DNA of 25,250 nucleotides from NCBI GenBank assembly GCA_003427395.1, contig BFEA01000407.1, forward strand, positions 435,379-460,628. The letters are read 5' to 3'. Below the pieces are notes generated by a model. The model had not been told where the DNA came from. It did not search any database and saw only the letters and a program-made list of their open reading frames with translations. The translations under genes and the position numbers were made by a program. Source of the DNA: Chara braunii (lineage: Eukaryota; Streptophyta; Charophyceae; Charales; Characeae). Shown here piece after piece: positions 1-10,181 of this stretch; the stretch's first letter is position 1, and each line of letters opens with the position of its first letter.

Positions 1-47
1 GTGTGTGCGTGCGTGTGTGCGTGTGTGCATGAGTGTGTGCGCGTCGA
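1..47. repeat. GT/GC-rich simple repeat
   Basis: Alternating GT with occasional GC and AT dinucleotides, cut by the window edge. It keeps a frame open on the + strand but the peptide is only alternating Cys/Val/Ala, so it is read as a microsatellite rather than a gene. Confidence 0.8.
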
Positions 48-179
48 AGGACCGGAAAAAATAAAAGTTGGTGGTGAAAGATTGTTTCGTCAGAGTTGCA
101 CCGACTCATCAGGAGGCTTAACCCTGACAATATGTGGAATCCCCGTATATGATGGTTTGGGTCATGAACCCTTTGACCC

Positions 180-665
180 ATGTTGAAGGCAGACTGTCCA
201 CAAGCGGGACATAACAGCGGGCAGCAACCCTGTGGAGCACCAGGCAACACGGCTGCACAATGCCAAAAACGACTGCAAGGAACGACATGGCATGCAGGGC
301 ATGCAGCGCAACAGCCGTGTCATGAAGCACAAGAGAACACAAGCAAGGCAACAACACTGCAGGGAACGACAGGGCGAGCGGACCAGCAGCTTGGCAACCG
401 TGGAGCAGAGCACAAGGCACCAGCAACAAGGCAACCAACCTACAGGGCACACAAGCGGCAAACGCGGAAGGTACGGCCACCGGATGAGCAGCACGGCAGC
501 GAAGCAGCGAAGCGCAAGGCAACACCAGCAACACGGCTACACCTAATAGCGATTACATCAACCTGCAAAGAACCACATGTGAAGCAAACAGGACAGACAG
601 CAGGGCAACTGCGGAGCGCAGACAAGGATGTCCACACATCCAACATGGAGCAAAGCAGCACATGA
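180..665 (+). other. T-poor low-complexity stretch with a 161-codon open frame
   Basis: This stretch is strongly depleted in T on the + strand and rich in CA, GCA and GGCAACA words. Imperfect repeats of a 'GCAaGGAACGACA'-like word occur near 275-295 and 358-375. The strand bias removes stop codons, so several overlapping frames are open. The 161-residue + frame is rich in Gln, Ala, Thr, Arg and His, with no recognisable domain. I read it as degenerate repeat DNA. A genuine low-complexity protein cannot be excluded but has no positive support. Confidence 0.35.
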
Positions 666-936
666 CCTACTCACATCACCATTGAACCCCGCAGATTGTT
701 GGTCCACCACCCGCTGAGCCAGGGAGACACTCCGACGACCATCCGTCATCACCGACAGGCAACACAGACATCCCGAACCGAGCGGGCCGCCTAAGAGTGC
801 AGTAGGCACTCCAAACGAGGAACCACCGACTGTTTGGCACTACTTAAGGGTGCTCAGTTGGGCACAGAAAAGAAATACTTAGAAAAAAACAGGGGGAGGA
901 CAGACAACAGAGAAAGACTAACAAACATAAAACTGA

Positions 937-985
937 TTGTGTGTGTGTGTGTGTGTGGGAGGGGGCGGGGGGGGGGCAGTGGGCT
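937..985. repeat. GT microsatellite followed by a G tract
   Basis: About nine GT dinucleotides (about 937-956) run into a G-rich segment (about 957-977) with runs of five to eight G. The G tracts could form a G-quadruplex on the + strand. It lies immediately before the CAAT array. Confidence 0.85.
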
Positions 986-1006
986 GGAAGGGGGGGCGAC
1001 CCTCCC

Positions 1007-1047
1007 CCAACCAACCAATCAATCAATCAAGCAAGCAAGCAAGCAAG

Positions 1048-1125
<78 letters not shown>

Positions 1126-1130
1126 CAATT

Positions 1131-1180
<50 letters not shown>

Positions 1181-1255
1181 CAATTAATCAATCAATCAAT
1201 CAATCAATCAATCATCAATCAATCAATCAATCATCAATCAATCAATCAATCAATC

Positions 1256-1314
<59 letters not shown>
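1007..1314. repeat. (CAAT)n tetranucleotide array
   Basis: About 75 tandem copies of CAAT, entered through CAAC and CAAG variant units near 1007-1048. One-base contractions giving ATCATC occur near 1078, 1121, 1176, 1211, 1230 and 1253. The ATCATCAATTAATC variant recurs 55 bp apart (1121 and 1176), showing local segmental duplication inside the array. Four is not divisible by three, so twelve bases encode Ser-Ile-Asn-Gln in every + frame. The long open frames here are therefore an artefact. Confidence 0.95.
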
Positions 1315-1556
1315 TTTTTTTTTTAATTCCCGAAACCCCAGCCCCCCCTCCCCCTTCCCCCCAACCAACCCCAAAACAATTTTTTTTCTTTTTTTTCTTT
1401 TTGACTTTCGGGGGGTAGCCCCCGGCATGCACACCCCCCCCCACCCACTCATGTGTCAGAAGCCCCCCGGGAAGGCTGCCGTACGGCCTCTCGGGGCCCG
1501 TACGTACGGCCGTATGGGCCGCACGGCTGCCCCGTATTCGTACTGGGTGCAACATA
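1315..1556. other. Homopolymer-rich junction with CGTACG palindromes
   Basis: T tracts (1315-1324 and 1381-1402) and C-rich tracts (1337-1362 and 1431-1445) separate the CAAT array from the satellite. At 1479-1540 there is a GC-rich segment with repeated self-complementary words (CGTACG, GGCCGTATGGGCC-like). No gene is visible. Confidence 0.6.
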
Positions 1557-3104
1557 GATGGCCACTTCGGAGCTTTGCTTGAAATCGGGGAGGGGCGCGA
1601 ACTCCCCCTCCCCCTTTTTTTTTTCCGAAAATGCTGTTTTCTTTCGGGGAGAGTTAATCGCCAATGTAATCATGCTTTGCCCACACCGGACCTTTGATGG
1701 CCACTTCGAACCTGCTTGGTTTAGGGTTTAGGGTTTAGAGATAATCGCCAATGTAATCGTGTATTGGCCACGTCGGACCTTTGATGGCCAAGTCAGACCT
1801 TTGCTTGGTTTCGGGAGAGGGAAGCAAATACCCCCTCCCCCTTTTTTTTTTTGAAAATGCTGTTCTCTTATGGGGAGAGATAATTGCCAATTTAATCGTG
1901 TATTGGCCACATCGGACCTTTGATGGCCAAGTCGGACCTTTGCTTGGTTTCGGGGAGGGGAGCGAACTCCCCCTCCCCTTTTTTTTTTTTTCAAAAATGC
2001 TGTTTTCTTATGGGGAGAGATAATCGCCAATTTAATCGTGCATTGGCCACGTCGGACCTTTGATGGCCATGTCGGACCTTTGCTTGGTTTCGGGGAGGGG
2101 AGCGAACTCCTCCCACCCCCCTTTTTCGTTTTTTTGAAAATGCTGTTTTCTTTTGGGGAGATATAATTGGCAATGTAATCGTGTATTTGCCATGTCGGAC
2201 CTTTGATGGCCATGTCGGACCTTTGCTTGGTTTCGAGGAGGGAGCAAACTCCCCCTCCGTTTTTTTTTCTTCACAAATGCTGTCTTTTTTGGGGGGGAGA
2301 GATAATCGCCAATGTAATCGTGCTTTGCCCACGCCGGACCTTTGATGGCCACTTCGGACCTTTGCTTGGTTGGTTTCGGGGAGGGGATCGAACTCCCCCT
2401 CCCCTTTTGTTTTTTTCGAAAATGCTGTTTTAGATTCAGGAGAGATAATCGCCAATGTAATGGTGTATTGGCCACGTCGGACCTTTGATGGCCAAGTCGA
2501 ACATTTGCTTGGTTTCGGGGAGGGGAGCGAACTCTCCCTCCCCTGAAAGTTTTTTTTTCCGAAAATGCTGTTTTTTTTGGGGGGTGAATCGTAATGCCAA
2601 TATGATCGTGTGTTGGCCACTTCAGACCTTTACTTGAAATCGGGGAGGGGATCGAACTCCCCCTCCCCCTTTTTTTTTTTTTGAAAATGTTGTTTTCTTT
2701 CGGGGAGACATAATCCCTAATGTAATCTTGTATTGGCCACTTCGGACCTTTGATGGCCATGTCGGACATTTGCTTGTTTTCGGGGAGGGGATCGAACACT
2801 CCCTCCCCTTTTTTGTTTTTTCCGAAAATGCTGTTTTTTTATGGGGAGAGATAACCGCCAATGTAATTGTGTGTTGGCCACGCCGGACCTTTGATGGCCA
2901 TGTCGGACCTTTGCTTGGTTTCAGGGAGGGGAGCAAACTCCCCCTCCCCTTTTTTTTTCCGAAAATGTCGTTTTTTGGGGGGGGGTGAATTGTAATGTCA
3001 ATGTGATCGTGTGATGGCCACTTCGGACCTTTGCTAGGTTTCCAGAAAGGGATGAAACTCCCCCTCCTTTTTTTTAAATTGAAAATAATAGTTTTTATGT
3101 TGGG
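1557..3104. repeat. ~120-145 bp satellite array, about 11 units
   Basis: The landmark AAAATGCTGTT or a close variant recurs at about 1631, 1857, 1997, 2140, 2277, 2422, 2565, 2687, 2828, 2965 and 3085. Most intervals are 137-145 bp. Two are about 120 bp because they lack one copy of an internal ~21-bp sub-repeat (GGACCTTTGATGGCCAnnTC). One interval (1631 to 1857) is longer. Most units contain, in order, the sub-repeat pair, a GGGGAGGGG...CTCCCC hairpin, a T tract of 6-12, the landmark, and GGGGAGAgATAATCGCCAATGTAATCGTG. Apparent lysine-rich minus-strand proteins drift in frame with unit length and are not genes. Confidence 0.93.
1720..1738 (+). repeat. Short plant-type telomere-like repeat
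   Basis: About two and a half copies of TTTAGGG sit inside one satellite unit, exactly where the 'TTTCGGGGAGGGG' segment would normally start. The unit is otherwise truncated there. TTTAGGG is the usual telomere unit of streptophytes. The run is too short to be functional and could arise by repair at a break. Confidence 0.6.
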
Positions 3105-3109
3105 GGCGG

Positions 3110-3900
3110 GGGTACAGTGTTCTCAAAACGTCGCATCCCCTCCCCGTTCATGGATGGGGGAGGGGGTTACGGCATTCTTGAAACGTCGTAGCCCCCCCCC
3201 CTCTATCCGTTTCCGGCAACGAAGGGGGCAGGGGGTTTCGGAATTCTCGAAATGCCGTACCCCTGCCCCCTCCCCGTTCCGATGCCGGGGGAGTGAGGGT
3301 AAGACATTCTCGAAACGCCGTACCCCCGCCCCCTCCCCGATCCGATGGCGGGGGGGTGGTGGGGTGGCGTTCTCGAAATGCTGTCCCCCTGCCCCCCTCC
3401 CCGTTCAGATGCCGGGGGCGTGGGGGTACGACGTTCTCGAAATGCCGTACCCCCGCCCCCTCCCCGTTCCCGATGACGGACGGAGTAGGGGATCCTGGCG
3501 TTCTCGATCGCCTTACCCCCCCTCCAGTCTACAACCGGGGAGAGGATATGGCATTTTGAGAACACCGTACCCTGTGTTCCCCTCGTCCTCAGAAACAGGG
3601 AGGGAGCGGGGGGACGACATTTCGAGAACGCCTTACCCCCGCTCCCATCCGCATCCGGGAACTGGGTACCCTCGCATACGAGGACGGAGTGCTGCCCACA
3701 TACGAGGACGGGGTGCTGCCCACATGCCTTCGCCGTACCCCCACTACCATCCACATCCTGGGACTGCCCACATTCTAGGACGGGGTACGCCGTACCGCAA
3801 ACGTCGTGGCCCGGCCTGTATCCCGGACACGGACGGGCCGGGGGTGCGGCGTTTCGAGAACGTCGTCCCCCCTTCTCGCACGCCGACGGGAGCCGTTCTT
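3110..3900. repeat. GC-rich tandem repeat, ~60-67 bp unit
   Basis: A core reading TTCTCGAAAnnCCGTACCCC recurs at about 3120, 3173, 3243, 3307, 3370, 3434 and 3501. It is followed each time by CCCCGCCCCCTCCCCGTTCCGATG and GGGGG. In later units (about 3554, 3618 and 3848) the core appears as TTTCGAGAACgCC, the reverse complement, while the flanking GTACCCCC keeps its orientation. A 24-bp unit (CATACGAGGACGGnGTGCTG) is tandemly duplicated at 3675 and 3699. The Pro/Arg-rich open frames here reflect base composition. Confidence 0.85.
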
Positions 3901-4849
3901 GGAATGGTGTCCGTTTGGTGAGTGTTCGAATAGGTATACGGCAGATACCGGGCGTCGATGGTACGGCATGTCAGCAACTTGCGTGAGGTGGATGTGAAGA
4001 GTGTGATATCTGAATTTAATCCGTTCTTTTGATTGTGATGTGTCTACCATCAGGAGGAGCATCTACCTTCCCAGAAAAGAAAGTCTATAACACCTACACA
4101 ATCTATAGAGATAGGGAGTGGGCCCTCGATTGGGTGGGGAGGCTAAACGAGGCGGGTTGTGGGGCCGCCATGTTTCTGAAGAACGCTAAAGGGGATGACT
4201 GGTTCTGTGTTGGAGGGATTATTAAATCCGAGGATGAGAGGATCGACGAGCACGGATGGAAGTTTAAGAGGTTTTTTCTCACAACGGTGTTTGACGAACA
4301 AGGAGTGGATCATGCGAAGGCCAACCACAAAGTCAGCCTTGATTACACTTCTTCAAGGGGTTTGGCGCTAAGGCTATTACCATGAAAGCCTTCGACGTGT
4401 CCCCGAAAGAAGACGGGAATGCTAGGCCCCGTGAAATTCCTCAGCAAAATTAATGGTTACAGGAGATTCAGATACAGTCCCACGGTTGAGGGCGGACATC
4501 GTATGTCCCCGACATTCGTGCCTTTTGACACACCGAACGAGGATCTCCCAGGCATTGCAAGGAGTGAGAGACAGAGGAGGCCACATGATTTTCCAGTGCA
4601 ACAGACGTCAGCCAGTGGAAGCCGGTGCCGCCACAAACAGAGCCAGTCGCATCACCCGCCTAACGAAATGGCATGTGATCCTCATGTGGGTTCCTCCATC
4701 CGGAAGGTCGGTGATGGACCGTCTCGCCCATCGAGCCGGCATGACGAAGACACCCGTGTGATCACGTACAAAAGGAAGGCCCCCGCAACTCCTACGTCTT
4801 CCAGTCGTCAGAAGGACAATGCTGGTGCGTCCTGGAGGGCGATGCTGCA

Positions 4850-5160
4850 GGAGATAGGCGAAGGATCGGAAGAGGAAATGGAGGATGATCCTAGGATCTT
4901 CGCTGCTCGATATCCGGAGGGTAATCATGCGGTCGATGATGAGGAATGTGGCGCCGACAAGGACGACCAGGGTTATGAGGACGACGAGGGTGAGGAATGT
5001 ATGTAGGACTGCGAAGGTGGGGAGTCCCGACCGTGCAATGAGGATGACGACTGGGGCGATGGAGAATACGATGACTCTTATCCTGTCGTTGATGAACATG
5101 GAAGGTATGCGCACGACAGGGGCGTCCCGATAGACGGGGCGGCTGATGTGGAGGTCGACG
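4850..5160 (+). other. Acidic low-complexity domain within the decayed gene
   Basis: Within the main frame this segment is dense in Glu and Asp (for example EGSEEEMEDDPRIF, then DDQGYEDDEGEE and DDDWGDGEYDD). A Lys/Arg-rich stretch follows at about 5196-5372. The acidic-then-basic arrangement is typical of nuclear chromatin- or DNA-associated proteins. The frame stays intact through the stop at 5004, which supports a single original protein. Confidence 0.6.
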
Positions 5161-5681
5161 AGGCAACAAGAGAGCGGTCGGAGGGCAGTATGTAGAAAAG
5201 GAAGCGGCAAGCTTCAACAAGTCCAATGGCGGTGTCGGATAAGCGCGCTGCAAAGAAACTCACTGTCGCTGAATCTCGACAGGCACTCAGTGTTTCTCAA
5301 GAGGCGGCCGCTGAAAGTGTGAAGAAACGGATAGGGTCGGCAAAAACGGAGAAACGTCCACCAAAAAAAATGTAGATGGTTGATGAAGTTGATTCTGGAA
5401 ACGATGCCCAAGGGGTTCATCCAAGAGCTCTATTGGAACTGATATAACATTCCGACAAAACCCATGATGAAGCCATTGACACAACACGATGCTTCTTCTT
5501 AGAGTTCAATGAAGATGGGTTTGCAAAGAAGAAACGGGAACACATTCAAGTGGATGTCACGAAGATATTGCCAATTCTTGAAGGTGACATCCTCTTCAAC
5601 CATAGAACATTAGATGAAACGTTGGTGCAATCCATCTATGATGCGATCCATAATGCAGCCAAGGAAACCAATGGGAAGTGA

Positions 5682-6165
5682 GATTTCGTGACTTTCATCC
5701 TGACTCCCATTGTGCCCACCGCGGACGGGTCTCAGGGCAGACGGATCACACCGGAGCAATTCGATGTGGAACTAGCCTGTACATACAACTGGTATGTTGT
5801 TGCTGGCCAGCACACGGCTGAGGCAATGAACATACTCATTAAAGTGATTAAGGTCAAGTCACCGGCCAAGAAAGTGTACGGCTTGAGGTCATACTCTCAC
5901 GTACGTGTTGTCTACTTCAACGATGACACACAGAGAGGATATTCGTACGTCTCGACATTCGACAACACAAGGGAGGAGCGTTCCATCCCGAGATCGTTTT
6001 CGTCATCTGTGCGGCAAATCGAAACATTTTGGGATAAGAGGAATGACCGAGTCCGCCCTTCAGGCACCGTGTCCCCGAATGACGTTGAGGGAATGAAACG
6101 GAAAAAGAAATGGGAAACGTTCATGAACGCCGCCTGCAAAATGACACCTGATTCCGGTTTCATGA
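5682..6165 (+). other. DGQHR/ParB-like motif region of the decayed gene
   Basis: The sequence FILTPIVPTADGSQGRRITP is followed by EQFDVELACTYNWYVVAGQHTAEAMNIL. The hydrophobic-strand plus G-Q-H-x-x-x-A pattern resembles the DGQHR box of DndB-like proteins and the GxxR box of ParB-like domains. Arg is replaced by Thr here. After it come VYGLRSYSHVRVVYFNDDTQ and a helical region that runs into a Lys-rich segment (MKRKKKWETF). This is motif resemblance only. Fold prediction would decide it. Confidence 0.4.
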
Positions 6166-8586
6166 ACTCGTCCCTCAAGAATTCTTTGGCATGTACGAGA
6201 TAGGACTGTTGCCGAGATTTGGTGGTGTGAGATACGTCGACCTGATGGGAAGAGTGGAAGAGAGGCTGCCTGGGAAATACTTCCTCAAGGACAACTCCGA
6301 CAAAAAAAATTATTCCACTGCATCAAGGCCAGAAAAGGGGCACCCGGCGCAACGGTGTCTATACCTGATTTGACGCCCACAATCTTCAAGCTGTTTGGCG
6401 ATATGATGGTGAGAGAGAAGCAAGTGGCACTTCACCACATGATGCGTCGTGATGTCATCGTGTCATCACATTCGGTAGTTTGTAGTAGATGCAACATGGT
6501 GGATCTGGTGAAATATACTCGGCGTGAAAGATATATGATCAGTATGTTCAACTACATACTGTTCAAGGTCTAGGGCATGTCAAAAGAAGAGTGGAACGCA
6601 AAGTTTTTCATCGGTTTTACGACCATCATGGATAGGAACAACAAAAACGGTCTGACTGAAGAGAAATGGATTGACGAACGGGACCGCATCCCTGACGACA
6701 AGGTGAGGAAGGTGCCAAGGCGTTGGGCGGTCTTGATGAGGCAAATGGTGAGAACGGTGCGGGACTAGAGGCAACCCAGGGCATGTATAAGGAAGCTCCA
6801 TTCCACCTCAACTGTTTCATTTACGATGCAATCGACTGCTTGGACGACCTGAGAGCGGAGGTTAATCGAATATCCTCCAGTGCTCGTCAGTGTCGGCAGA
6901 AAGAGGAAGAACGTGTGGGCTTACTTGTTCAGTGATGCTCCACAGCCGGCGGTTGATAATGACTACGTCGTAAGGAAAACTAAACTTGAGATAGCAGTGA
7001 ACGAGTACCACGGCTCGCACATGGGTGCTTTCCACATGTTTGTCTCACATTGTGAGCATCTGTATTTCACTATGAAGAAAAAAGCACTTACAAGCAGAGA
7101 CTATGCAGACTTGGCACGTAAAGTTGGAAACTTCAACAACATCGATTGCGATGAAGACACATCAGACTTTGACCTCGACGTTCCGTAGCACGTAGCGCGA
7201 GGTGTGGTGGAGGGACCAAATGTCGAGGAGCCACAAGGAAGCACCAACGGAGCTGCAGAGAAGGCGAACTCGAGTTTGAGAGCGGCACATGCGAGTGAGG
7301 GAAATGTGGAAACAAGGATGAATGCAAGCGGAGAAAAGAATGGTGTAGCAACGAACCGGTGGGTGCGGGATTGGAAAATGTTAACTTACAGAGCAACACA
7401 GGGGGATGAGAGAAGGGGTGTGCAATGACCCCGACGACAGTTGGACCATCATCGACAGATACACCGCAGGTCGGGCAGGGAACGGCCACGTTGATGGACA
7501 CAGACGAATATGAAAACTTGGATATCAGAACACTCACATCGAAGCTCATGCCAGGAAAACCATTACCTCAAGGCTTTGCTCCAAAACCTTCAGTGTCATA
7601 TTTGTTGCAAGACAAGTACAAGGAGTCATTGGAGGAGGATTGGGGTCATCATATCCTTTGGCATGAGGGTCTGTTCGAACCGTGCGTGTTCGCAGGCAAG
7701 TGCCACATGGTCGTGAAGACAAGAGACCATGGGTGGGTCGCGAAGGAAAGAAAGGACGCTGCGATATGGCACAACGTCACGAAAACACAACTCGTTCAGC
7801 GAGCAGAAAAGAAAATGTCGGTGAAGGTGAGGTGGCTATAACGACAAAGGCGAAAACATTGTTTGAGCATCTGCGTGCAAACAAACAATTGGAATTTAGC
7901 ACAAAGTTCTACAACCTTGCATCAAGTATGTCGTACGGGTCCATCGATTGGAAAATTGAACAGGTGCAACCAGTAAAAGGAATCGAATGCATCAATTCTC
8001 TGAAGACTCAAGACGTCATAGTGTCTAACACCATCATCGCGATTGCTAGAGGGAACGCAACCTACGAAATGGACACAAGTGCAAACACAAGTCACGTGGA
8101 CAACGAACAGCTGCGAGCATGTGCTCAACAAAGCACGCAGAGAAACGCAATGGGGATTCCACTATGATACGCAAGGAAGGCGACGACATGGAGTCAGGCA
8201 CATTGACGAAGCAGCGAAGGGGGGGGATCAATGATGGGGCAACCGTCGTTGGATCTTTTGGGTCTCTTGTAGCGACAATGGATGCGAGGCAAGGCATATC
8301 TGAGATGATGGAGACCGATGCTGACGAGGATGGTGAAAGCGAGATGGTGAAGGTGGTGCAAGAGGAGGTGGCAGCAGCAACAGAGTAGATGAAGAAAGGT
8401 GAGGGATCCCGCGAACACAATTCCACAATAGATATGAGATCAGAGAGTACAGACGAGGATATGATCCAAGATAACGAGCAGAAAGACGAGGCAACACGAA
8501 CAGTGGAAAGCAACGACGAAGAGGACGAGCAACGACTGAGACGGTCGACGAGAGTTGTGACTAAGAAAACTAAGTTTGATGTGTAG

Positions 8587-9360
8587 ACGATGCTTAGACA
8601 GGCATGGGTGTCTACACGTATCTGGTTATGTTGATGTGTATTGATGTGTTACTGCAAGTGTTAATGTGAGAAATATGCCAATTTATTATTATGTTTTTCA
8701 CCGCTCCTATGAATGTGCGAAAAGTACAAGTCACAAAGGATAGGGAAAAAAGAAAAAAAGTGTACAATATGCGTTATGCGAGCAACGTGGGTTGACTGAT
8801 GTGTATGGTGTCCATGGCTCATTGACAGGTGTCACGAGAGGTACGGGGTGCTTTGCATGCCATATGTTAAGGATGCCTCAAATTTCAGAGAACTTTTTCT
8901 GTCATTTTTTAGCAAAACCCAATGATTGTTTTAACCAAACTTCCCACGAGCTCGAAAAATAGAAAACATATTAACTAAATGGAAAAAAAAAAAAAAAACG
9001 GTAAAAAGCATGTAAAACAGCAAGGTTGGAGTGCACTTGTATGCAAAATATTGTCGACATGGACATCAATGAACAGTTGGGAGCAGGGTCCCCATTGACC
9101 ATAATAAATCGCAATAATTTTTATTGTCAGCTTTACACCCAAAAACTACAGTTATATTTAGCAAGAATCGTAGTTGTGTTATGCCACATTCCCCACGCAA
9201 GGGTGGAAGACGGGGTGTCCATGTCAACTGGCTACAGTGTCTTTTTGGCGGGATTTGGCAATTGGAAATTTGTCCACCGTTTCGGGCATGCAAATCATGC
9301 ACGCCTCAATAACGATGGCTTACGGTCGCGCATACTGCATTATGTGCAGAAAGGAGGGAC
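8587..9360. other. Intergenic stretch between the two decayed genes
   Basis: AT-rich sequence downstream of the large decayed gene, with an A run at about 8983-8998. Two overlapping open frames (9026-9406 and 9174-9416) read partly protein-like text, for example AYCIMCRKE near 9333-9360. No family is recognised and no frame is continuous with the protease below, although part of the protease N-terminus may lie here. Confidence 0.45.
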
Positions 9361-10181
9361 GAAGAAAAAGTACGAAGATGGAAAAAGGGATGGACGCTCT
9401 ACTTAGCAACGGATAAGTTATCGGAGAAGGAGACGGCTACGGTACAACATTTGCGAGAATCGGTGCAAGGGGACAATCGGACGGTCTGGACATCTACGCA
9501 CAACAGGGCAACAAAAAAAGAATTAACACTTATCGGGCGTGATTTGAGTTTCATATTGCTTCAAGGCAAATTGTTGAACACCGACATAGTTAACTTTTAT
9601 TTGAACCTCGTTAGACTTGACAACATGTGTCGCATAAGTCATCGTGAGTGTGATATTGTACAAGACGGAACTACGGTAGAAGGAAAAGGTTGTATCCTGA
9701 TAACAACAATTTTTAGTTCCTTCTTTTCACGAAATTGTTCAACAAGGACATGAAATACCAATATAGCGCCGTGCAAAAATTGTTGCCAGATATCGATATG
9801 GGTGACGTGGACTTAATAATAGCTTCATTTCATATTTAGATGTCCAATCATTGGACACTTGTGATAGCGGACTTGAGACGTCGGAAAATGGAGTATTACA
9901 ACTCGCTTATGCCCGACATAGAATTGACAAGGAAAATGACAAGTGTTTTCGTAAGATTCTTGTATGAAAGATCGGTTGAATAAGGTAAGATGGTAAATAC
10001 AAAAGAATTCAACCACATATGGAATGTGTCATGCATTCCTAGACAGCGCGACATTAACAAATGCAGTGTGTTTATGCTAACATGCGTCACTGTTGGCAAG
10101 ATGATTTCTCCCGCCATTCAACTTCTCTTTCGACGACATCCACAACATAAGGGGACGAATCGCTTTAGATCTACTTGTTAA
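9361..10181 (+). pseudogene. Decayed Ulp1/SENP-like (C48) cysteine protease
   Basis: Ulp1-type enzymes cleave SUMO or related modifiers and are often carried by plant DNA transposons. Reading begins with EEKVRRWKKGWTLYLATDKL. The family's 'LND.I.NFY.NLL' motif appears as LLNTDIVNFYLNLV at 9571-9612. IFSSFF at about 9710-9727 matches the 'FNSFFY' segment. A frameshift at the T-rich 9718-9728 leads into TKLFNKDMKYQYSAVQKLLP. The catalytic His is in SNHWTLVIADL (codon 9849). The position expected for the catalytic Asp reads Asn in YYNSL (codon 9900). The oxyanion Gln (codon 10044) lies six residues before the catalytic Cys (codon 10062) in IPRQRDINKCSVFML, the correct spacing. Stops at 9837 (TAG) and 9981 (TAA) break the frame. 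The order of motifs makes the family call firm; the copy is dead. Confidence 0.85.

Larger units (their letters stand above)
3958..8586 (+). pseudogene. Large decayed gene, possible mobile-element ORF with a GQHTAEA (DGQHR/ParB-like) motif
   Basis: I do not recognise the family. Reading starts at ATG 3958 (MVRHVSNLREVDVKSVISEF), shifts at the T run 4027-4030, then follows one frame from 4029 to about 6140. Stops interrupt that frame at 4383, 5004, 5193, 5373, 5445 and 5679. Reading then passes to a second frame (FHELVPQEFFGMYEIGLL, about 6158-6210), shifts at the A8 run 6302-6309, and continues with further shifts near 6730-6770, 6850-6900, 7425, 7800-7850 and 8110-8160. More stops lie at 6571, 7186 and 8386. 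It ends with an acidic tail and RLRRSTRVVTKKTKFDV at 8586. Visible parts are an N-terminal region with WALDWVGRLNEAGCGAAMF, an acidic nuclear-type segment at 4850-5160, a basic segment at 5196-5372, and YNWYVVAGQHTAEAMNIL at 5787-5840. The continuity shows a formerly intronless gene of about 1,500 codons. It is not functional as it stands. A host gene origin is possible, but the repeat context favours a mobile element. Confidence 0.75.

Noticed and set aside
118-534. Minus-strand Leu/Cys/Val-rich open frames resembling membrane proteins
   Set aside because: They are complementary to the T-poor low-complexity stretch; the hydrophobicity is a composition effect.
834-1326. Three overlapping + strand open frames rich in Ser-Ile-Asn-Gln
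   Set aside because: They are the translation of a tetranucleotide repeat in all three frames, not a protein.
1728-2936. Lysine-rich minus-strand open frames (KKTAFSKK-type repeats)
   Set aside because: They are translated satellite. The frame changes with unit length, and the poly(Lys) comes from T tracts.
1557-3900. Possible CRISPR array
   Set aside because: Units are contiguous tandem repeats with no unique spacers, in a eukaryotic setting.
3031-3921. 296-codon Pro/Arg-rich + open frame
   Set aside because: It lies within the GC-rich tandem repeat, and both strands are open because of composition.
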